64,000 nucleotides of DNA from the NCBI GenBank assembly GCA_036429605.1, contig CM071591.1, forward strand, positions 3,286,001 to 3,350,000, in the 5' to 3' direction. The notes beneath the pieces are model-generated. The model was not told the DNA's origin. It was given only the letters and a program-made list of their open reading frames with translations, and made no database searches. This document shows, one piece after another, positions 57,017 to 64,000 of this stretch; within the stretch, counting starts at the first letter, position 1; every line of letters starts with the position of its first letter. The translations under genes and the position numbers were made by a program. The DNA comes from Cladobotryum mycophilum (Eukaryota > Ascomycota > Sordariomycetes > Hypocreales > Hypocreaceae).

Positions 57017-60000
57017 GGCGGAATCGGAATCAAGACCCGCGCCCGTCGACCTCCTTAGAGGCAACGACGAGCGAGGAAGTAGAGATTTGGTTTGTTGTAA
57101 CTGAGATTCTTTGGCGGCGGGTTTTAATTTATTTTATTGTACTGTTGAAATCTGGTGGTGCTGGTGCTGGAGGTTGAAGCATCAAATCGGAATCGCACAC
57201 GCTAATACAGGGCCGCTGACGATTCAGAGAGTGCTCGGGGGCATAAGATGTCTGCAGGCCGTTGCGCTGTGGCGGGAAAAAGAAAACGGTCGCGGCGGGA
57301 GGCTAAAGTTGGAGGGGCCGCTGCATAAACATGAATACTGCTGCTGAGACGGCGACAGCATCGAGTCTTTGGCGACCAAAAATTAAGAGCGCAAATAAAG
57401 AAGGCGGAAGGAGTAAAAGAAAAGGGATAGAGTATCAAGCAGCAGCAAATGCAAAGGGAGAAAAAGATCGGGGTGTATGATGTAGATATGTACGTATGTA
57501 TGTATGTATGATGAATATCCCGGAGGCGAATCCAATCGAATCAATGCAAGGATCGTAACGCTTGATAAGAAGCCGAACCGAATCAGAGCCACCTGAAGAA
57601 GGGAGATCAGTCGACCCAACCAACCTCAAAGACGGACAACCTAACAAAGACCGGATGCGGTGGCGTGCAAGGCGTGCAAGGCGTAGTAGGGATTTGTGGC
57701 TGGCAGACAAAAATCGATTCTCGGAGCTGCAATTAGTAGAGAATTTGTCAAATCAGTAGTTGGTGAGTAGTGCGAGGCACGAGCTGGGAGCGAGTTGAGC
57801 AACCAACAGACACTGGACCGACTACTAATAGTAATAAACACCGTCCTCCGTAAAGCAACAGCAGCACATCATTAGCCCCAAAGCTGGCGGCTGCGCTCCC
57901 CTCGGATGTCATGTATGGCGGACCATGATTTGTGTCAGACGGGTCTGCGGAGCCGGGCGATGGAACCTCCAGGCTAATCCCAGGACAGCCAGAGGTGCTG
58001 GGCCCTATTCAAGGCCCCTTGAGATAACCGCGCTACTAAAGTCCAGAGGCTCGCCGCTAGGTGGGCTCGAATTACTCGATACAGCAGGAGGCCCGGTTAT
58101 GTTGGCTGCAGTGGCGGAGTGTAATTAGGTGCAAGTCGCTGTCTTGAGTAGAGGGAGAGAGAGAGGGGGGGAGCGATATGCCATGCCCATGCACGGTGAT
58201 GCGATGCGGGAGCACACCGTGCAGTGAAGACGGCCGTCTCCCCATCCCGTCTTGACAAAGGAACCTTGATTAACTGCATATTGAAATATTGAAATATTGA
58301 TTTGGATTGCCTGTGGCGTCGGCTCACACGTATCCCTTTGCTGTGATGTGATTGCTCTTTGCGATATAAAGGTGCGTCTCAGCTCCTCCTTCTTCTCCTC
58401 TCCTGTTGGTGCTGCTGCATGCGCCAGTTGAATCCGGAGTACGAAGCTCTGGGCGCCACGTATTTTTGTACGTGCCAACCATTTGGAACACAGGCGAGAC
58501 TCGTAATATCAGTAAGTAGTGTGTAGGTATCTTGAGGAGAGGGGGGAGGGGGAATAACAGCCAACACCGAATTTGCCTGTCACAAATCCTGTCTGCTCCC
58601 ATGGATCATGTGCGCGTCCTTTAGGAACTGCTCCTCTGTATCACGGAACCAACAATAGCACGGCATGAATGTGTTCCGGTTCCAGAGTCCAGAGTCCAGT
58701 CCCTTCAATCAGGAAAAACTAGCCTCATTACTTGCGACGCTGCATCCGTGTCTGAATCATTTACGTGACATGGCGTAGGTAGTTTATCCAAACTACCGCT
58801 CTGATTTTTGTCCAGTGAGGTGCAGGTACCTCGGCTGTGGAGTTTGGCTATTCCCGGTACATCTGTCCCTCCCGCCTTGTCCTGTCCTATACTGTTCTGT
58901 GTTCTGCCCTGCCCTAGCAAAGTTGAGGCGGAGGCCACGGCAGGCCACGAGGCGGACAGCATTGGAGGGGGTGGCCAAAGCTGGCGGTGGCCCATGAGTC
59001 CGTCCCATCGAGTCCCATCACCACACACCACCCATGCCAGACCAGGCCATGCCCTAAAAATGGGCTCGTGTTAGCGTCGATGTAAATTTTTGAGAACCTG
59101 GCCTGACTCGCAGGGAGGATTTGTTGGATTCAATTCCATTGATAACCGGCACCTCTATCTCATATCCAACACCGAAGACTGGAGAAACGAGAAGATCTTG
59201 ACTCACGGGGGAAGTTGAAAGGGAGGGGAGGGATTGAGGCTGCACCCCATATGGAGTACAGCAGGCTCAAAGGGTGGCTACCCAATGTTGGGCCAGGGAT
59301 ATCCAAATGCAAGAGGGCTGGTGCCGCAGCTGTGGGAGAGAGACGACCCGATTTGCCGAACCCTGGCACGGAGCAACATGTGGTCCTTTTGTTTGATACG
59401 ATAAGGTGAACAAAGTCGAGGACGACCAGAAATAGCTCGCCCTTTCAACGTAAACAGATAGTTTGACCATTTCGATGTTGTATAGAATCATACGCATGCG
59501 GGCGTTTTACACATCTCGGCAGTGGCATCATGCATCGTGAAGTACGGAGTAGTGGTTCAAATTTTCTTTGTGTTGTGGTTTCTTTTTCTGCAGTCATGGC
59601 GGGAAGGGGGATCTATCTCGGAGAGACGGGAAGGGAGAGGACTAGGTAGTACGTACCTGGACTCGAAGCTCGCTGCATCAATGTTGGGCTCCGGTCACAC
59701 AGCATAAATGCAATATTGCAGCTGGGGAACCGAAGGTGTCACCACTGCTTTGCGATTGGACTTTTAGATGGGGCTTGGGCTAGATTCTAGCAGTCTTGTT
59801 GTGCGTGATATTTTTGCACGCGTCCTCTGTTGGTGAAGTGAACCACCGGACAATAAAAATTTTTTCTCCCTTTGTCGAGGATTACGAGAATATGCAAAGA
59901 CTAATATTATTGTCCCCTTCTAGGAACATCCCCCCTGTTTTTTTTTTTGGCGGTGACGTAGAGGGTGCTATACCAGGTTGCTGACCGAGGGAGATAAAAG

Positions 60001-61582
60001 TATGGAGCAACTTTGGCCGATGGTGATTATCCAATGCCTATCAGGACCATCCCCTGATACAGTTCAGTGGATACAGTGACCAGGTAGCGAACCAGTTTAT
60101 TGGGATTGCTCATGGGTGAGAGCAACCAGGATGCTGGGTGGCTGGAGATTGGACACTGGAGACTTTGGCCGATGGGATGCATCTCCCTCCCTCGCCCTCT
60201 CGGGGTTGTTCGGGCTGGGAAGCCGAGTATGAGTTGTGATGGAAAATGTCGTCAGCTGTTTGGGCAATCAATATTTTCTTTAATGACGGCTCCTCATCGT
60301 AAGCACATGGCACTTGCAGCATAGCAACGGCTGTTGTCCTTGAACCAACAACACACAGAGCACTCCCTTCTTGTGCTGGAGCAATAATGCAAACTTCTAA
60401 GCCAGCGAGTGCTCAGTGTAGTGCGCCCGCACACACACGCAAACCGATGATGAAAAATGAGTGTGTTCATCAGGATGGATGCGATCGTAGATGCAGTGCG
60501 ACATCAGGGAATAGCAGTGAGACATTTGGGGTGATAAGGTTGATCAGGTCTCTGCTAGGATCAGCCACCGTCGTAACAGCGGGTCGAGCATTGATAGGTG
60601 AGATAGGCGAAACTGCAACACCTCCTGTAATACAAGCAGTTTATCACCCATCCACCCATCCATCCACCCATGATACATGGATCATGGACTATGGACCATG
60701 GATCATGGCTCCATTGCTGATTGCTGATTGCTGATTGCTTATCCTCTCTGCTCTTGCGGCTCACCGCTGGACAGATTGAGAAGCTGCCGGATTTAGCATG
60801 GACACTGCATTGATGCATTGATCAACCGTCTAACCATGCCGTGGGTCCATTTTAAAAAGAAATATGCCGATATGCAAGTCCAACGGCTCCGTGTCTGGCC
60901 TGTGCCCAACCATAACGATACGCTTTGGGTAACGGTAAAGAAATACTGCTGCCTGGTCGACGGTGTGGTGTCCTGTTTGCTTGCCTGTGTTGATTCGATT
61001 GTTGGGCCAGCAAAGGGCGTCGATATGGAGGGTAGAAAAAGCCCTCACCTGTTGATTTCCATCTTGGAGGGAAATGATCTGCCTTGAAATGGTAAAACGT
61101 GATGGCCGTGACCCAGGACGAAGTGGTGTTGCGGTGCACTAGCAGCCATGACGCCAATCTTATCTCAATCGAATGCTACTTGGGTAGCGTCCGCTGTGGC
61201 AGCTGATTTCAGAATACAACCTCTATCTCTTGCCTGGGTACGTGGAGGTTGTTGATGGGATGCCGTGTGCTGCACAGAATGAACATGGTGTTGAAGGATG
61301 CTCGACCATTCGTGCTCTCCGTTCCTTCTACGGTGCTCTTCATTTTGATTAGATTAGATAAGGCGATTAGCTCACCGATCCTGCTGTTTACATAGGTAGG
61401 TAGGTGGCTCGGAGACAGACTCAGAGCGTTACTGCCCCTCCATGAAAATACCCCACCAAGCGCGAACTCCTACCTGTATGATAGCTGTATCCTAAGCTCT
61501 AGATACTTTTGAATTGAAGGAATGAATAAATAAAATAAATAAGTGGATAAATAAATCCAATCTCCACAGTGATTGCTTCATC
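57017..61582. other. 4.6-kb gene-free spacer
   Basis: I read the open frames on both strands and could not support any as genes. Contains GTAT-type short repeats (about 57490-57510), a GA/GG run (about 58150-58170), the fourth TACGGAGTA 9-mer and an ATGG/TGATTGC tandem area (about 60690-60735). The left end should contain the promoter of the rhodopsin-domain gene. Confidence 0.4.
59543..59551. repeat. TACGGAGTA 9-mer (copy 4)
   Basis: Exact copy of the recurrent intergenic 9-mer. Confidence 0.5.
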
Positions 61583-62996
61583 ATGTCGTCCGGAAAGGCT
61601 ACATATACAAAACATGTGTTGCCGCAAGAAGAACATTCTCATCACCAGCGCGTTGCCCTATGTCAACAATGTTCCACATTTGGGAAATTTGATAGGCAGT
61701 GTCTTGTCAGCTGATGTCTTTGCGCGTTACTCTCGGACACGAGGCTACCAAACTGTCTACGTTTGTGGTTCCGTTAGTGTTCCTTGTCGGCAACAAATCA
61801 ATGACACCTAAATGCTGACATGAATTCCAGGAATAACAGGACTGATATGGAACGGCTACAGAAACCAAGGCCCTCGAAGAAGGCATAGATCCTCCAACAC
61901 TATGTGCCAAATACCATACCATCCACCACGATATCTACGACTGGTTCCGTATCGGGTTTGACACCCCCGACCAAACACCAACGGAGCACCACACGGCCAT
62001 TGTTCAAGGCATCTTCTTGGATCTATAGAAGAATGGCTTATAGAGGAACAGGAGAGCAGCCAGCCCTTCTATACGATAGAGCCACACAACACTTTTCTTG
62101 CCGATCGCTTCGTTGAGGGCGAGTGTTCTATTTGCCATGATCCTTGCGCCAGGGGTGATCAATGTGATGCTTGCGGAGCTAGTCTTGATCCCCTAGAGCC
62201 TGATCGCGAGGAAGGTAGCGATAGTCATGCCAGGGACATGGGCATCGATGCCGACATCTGAGAAACTTCTTTTTCCAGACGTCTCGAGACGGCCGATTCC
62301 GAATTCAAGTAGGAGGAATTCATCAACATCAACAACGACTTTGCTGAAGAAATGTTGGCAGCCTAGTTCAGCGAACACTAAAGTTTTGCAGCGCAAAGAT
62401 GGGCAGTGCTGTTCGCAAGGCTGACTACACTGACGGGTTGATCGAAAACCATAAGCAGCAGGCACGCCAAGTCCTTGCGTTCCTACATTGAGCATCTAGA
62501 AGCCACCAAGACTGCAAGCCGGTGTGGCAGATATCCTTGCCTTCTTTTCTTCTTTGGGCAATACACTTTTGCAGGGACAATAAGCTTGATGGCCGACCCT
62601 TGGCGGAGGAGGAGCCCGAGCGCTGCAACACGGTTATCAGTGTCGCCGTCAGCCTTGTTCATTTGCTGGCCAATCTCTTATCACCATACATGCCCAGCAC
62701 AAGTGAATCCATCTTCAAGCAGATTGGCCTCGAGTATCTGCCCAGCATCCCCTGAAACGTGGGACTTTAACTCTGTTCCCGCCGATCACACTATTAGAAC
62801 CCCAACACCCCTTTTCGCAACCATTCCGGCTGCAAAGCTCGAAGAGTGGCGGGGGGCGTTTAGTGGTGAGGAGTTGAAGAGGCAGAAGGCTCTGTTGGCT
62901 GAGAAAGCAGCGGCCAAGAGGGCCAAGAAACAGGAGAAGAAGGAGAAGAAGAAACAGCAGGGAACGACTACTAAGTTGGAGGTAGCCCAACTCTAG
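61583..62996 (+). pseudogene. Methionyl-tRNA synthetase pseudogene (internally deleted, frameshifted)
   Basis: Pieces of a cytoplasmic-type MetRS follow each other in the right order but in different frames. From ATG 61583: MSSGKATYTKHVLPQE. Then 61626-61772: NILITSALPYVNNVPHLGN with the HxGN (HIGH) motif, up to YQTVYVCG. Next 61855-62025: ATETKALEEGIDPPTL to TAIVQGIFLDL, then an in-frame stop. Then 62094-62258: FLADRFVEGECSICHD with the CxxC zinc knuckle. Remnants near 62310-62500 read NDFAEEMLAA and KFCSAK. Finally 62573-62752 (NKLDGRPLAEEEPERCNTV) and about 62748-62996 (ETWDFNSVPADHTIRTPTP and a Lys-rich tail). The stretch that should hold the KMSKS catalytic loop is absent. A degenerate intron remains near 61775-61833, so this is a decayed genomic copy, not a retrocopy. 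The functional gene should lie elsewhere. Confidence 0.92.
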
Positions 62997-64000
62997 AAGA
63001 GAAGAACTAGTGGTTTTCCATAGCGTGGCGTAGCTAGATACCTCTTGAAGACAATATGTCATTGTTTCGTTTTATTTTGTCACCACATCTTGGGGGGGGG
63101 CTTACACCGGCGTTTGCTCTGTGGCTTGTCCATATCCCAGTCCTTGATTCCGATGAACATGTTCTATTTAGGAAAAAGGATCTAACAAACGCCAAGGCGT
63201 CGCCATGGACTCGGACTAGAAAATTCTTGTAGAAAGAGCTAAAAAAAAAAAATTCCCTTCTAGAGAGAGGAAAGGAAAAGAAGAATTCTAGAATAAAAAT
63301 TGCATGCCGATGCGACGGGAAGAGTGTACTAGGAAAATGAGGTCATTTCTACGGTCCATCAAGATTCATCATCTCCCGGGTAATGCGATCCAGTACAGTA
63401 GTACGCGGTTGAGGAAAAGCGCCGAACGTGAACTCTAGACAATCTGAGTGTGTGTGTGTTCGGATGAAATCCTTTACCGCGTGAGTAGGTAGGTTGGGTT
63501 TCCTGAATTTCTTCTCCTTCTTTTTAACCCCGTCGGACAGAAGGACTTTTCATTACCCCCCTCCTCCCCTCCTCCCCTCCTCCCCCGGCGCTTTTTTTTT
63601 GTAAATGGTAAGTTGAACTTTGAAATGTAACGAGTTCATTACTCGGCTTCCTATGCTCTGGAGGGGGAGATACTACGTCGTCTTGCATGTTTTTGGTTGC
63701 ATCGTGGCTACGACGTAGGGGGCAACAGGTCACGGCGCCACAGCGGTTTTTCGCGGGTAGCGGAATTTGGAGAGGGGAGGATTCTGGGGTAGTAAAAGCG
63801 TGTTTCTTTTCTCAGGTTCATCCCCACAGATGCCATTGGGGGTTAGAACATGAGGATGGGGGGAAGAGAGGGGGGAAGGTATTGACTCGTAATCAACTCT
63901 TGATGACGGTAAGCTTCGTACAAATTATCTTGGCTTCTTACATTAAATCCAACAAAATTTTGGAATCAAGTTTCTTGGCAGAAGTAATAGCTTTCTTTCA
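62997..64000. other. Right edge, no gene seen
   Basis: About 1 kb with poly-G, poly-A and CCTCC-type runs (about 63556-63585) and no supported coding frame. A gene might begin beyond the window edge. Confidence 0.4.

Noticed and set aside
57017..61500. Numerous 60-115-codon frames
   Set aside because: None carries a recognisable domain or fungal leader/start context, and they overlap on both strands.

Overview
The window reads as nuclear DNA of a filamentous ascomycete (Pezizomycotina, most likely a Sordariomycete). Genes are interrupted by short GT-AG introns, mostly 47-130 bases. Genes lie on both strands with no operons. Intergenic DNA is rich in CT/GA tracts and microsatellites. Readable products include a Vip1-type inositol pyrophosphate synthase, Utp21, Trm4, a mitochondrial Obg GTPase, Bfr1, Rpb5, a fungal rhodopsin-domain membrane protein and an ABCC transporter. 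No tRNA, rRNA, CRISPR array or intact transposon was recognised.

Layout: (1) 0.8-3.2 kb: a divergent, intron-rich histone H4 variant and a membrane-anchored GNAT protein. (2) 3.2-7.2 kb: repeat-rich spacer. (3) 7.2-16.6 kb: a 13-exon ABCC transporter, a GNAT-ankyrin protein and a MOSC (mARC-like) protein. (4) 16.6-29.8 kb: about 13 kb of low-gene DNA whose only well-supported gene is a 52-residue Cys-rich ORF at 19536-19694, with its own TATA-like box and fungal-type leader. (5) 29.8-36.9 kb: VIP1 and a truncated kinase-like ORF. (6) 37.4-54.6 kb: a dense housekeeping block with UTP21, TRM4, MTG2/Obg, a conserved fungal Cys-motif protein with a possible homopolymer frameshift, BFR1 and RPB5. 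(7) 55.5-57.0 kb: a rhodopsin-domain protein. (8) 57.0-64.0 kb: sparse DNA holding a decayed methionyl-tRNA synthetase copy that has lost its KMSKS-bearing middle.

How the genes relate: the 37-54 kb block is dominated by growth functions (SSU processome, tRNA m5C methylation, mitochondrial ribosome assembly, RNA polymerases I-III, mRNP/ER factor). They look independently transcribed. BFR1 and RPB5 share a divergent promoter region. Exon boundaries were worked out by hand from splice signals and reading-frame continuity. They are internally consistent (every multi-exon model below sums to a whole number of codons) but untested against transcripts. Family names come from recognising motifs, not from a database search.

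Most worth a second look: the H4 variant with both tails extended, the 52-residue Cys/His microprotein gene, the methionyl-tRNA synthetase relic, the frame ambiguities in the ABC transporter and in the 49.2 kb gene, and a recurrent intergenic 9-mer TACGGAGTA.
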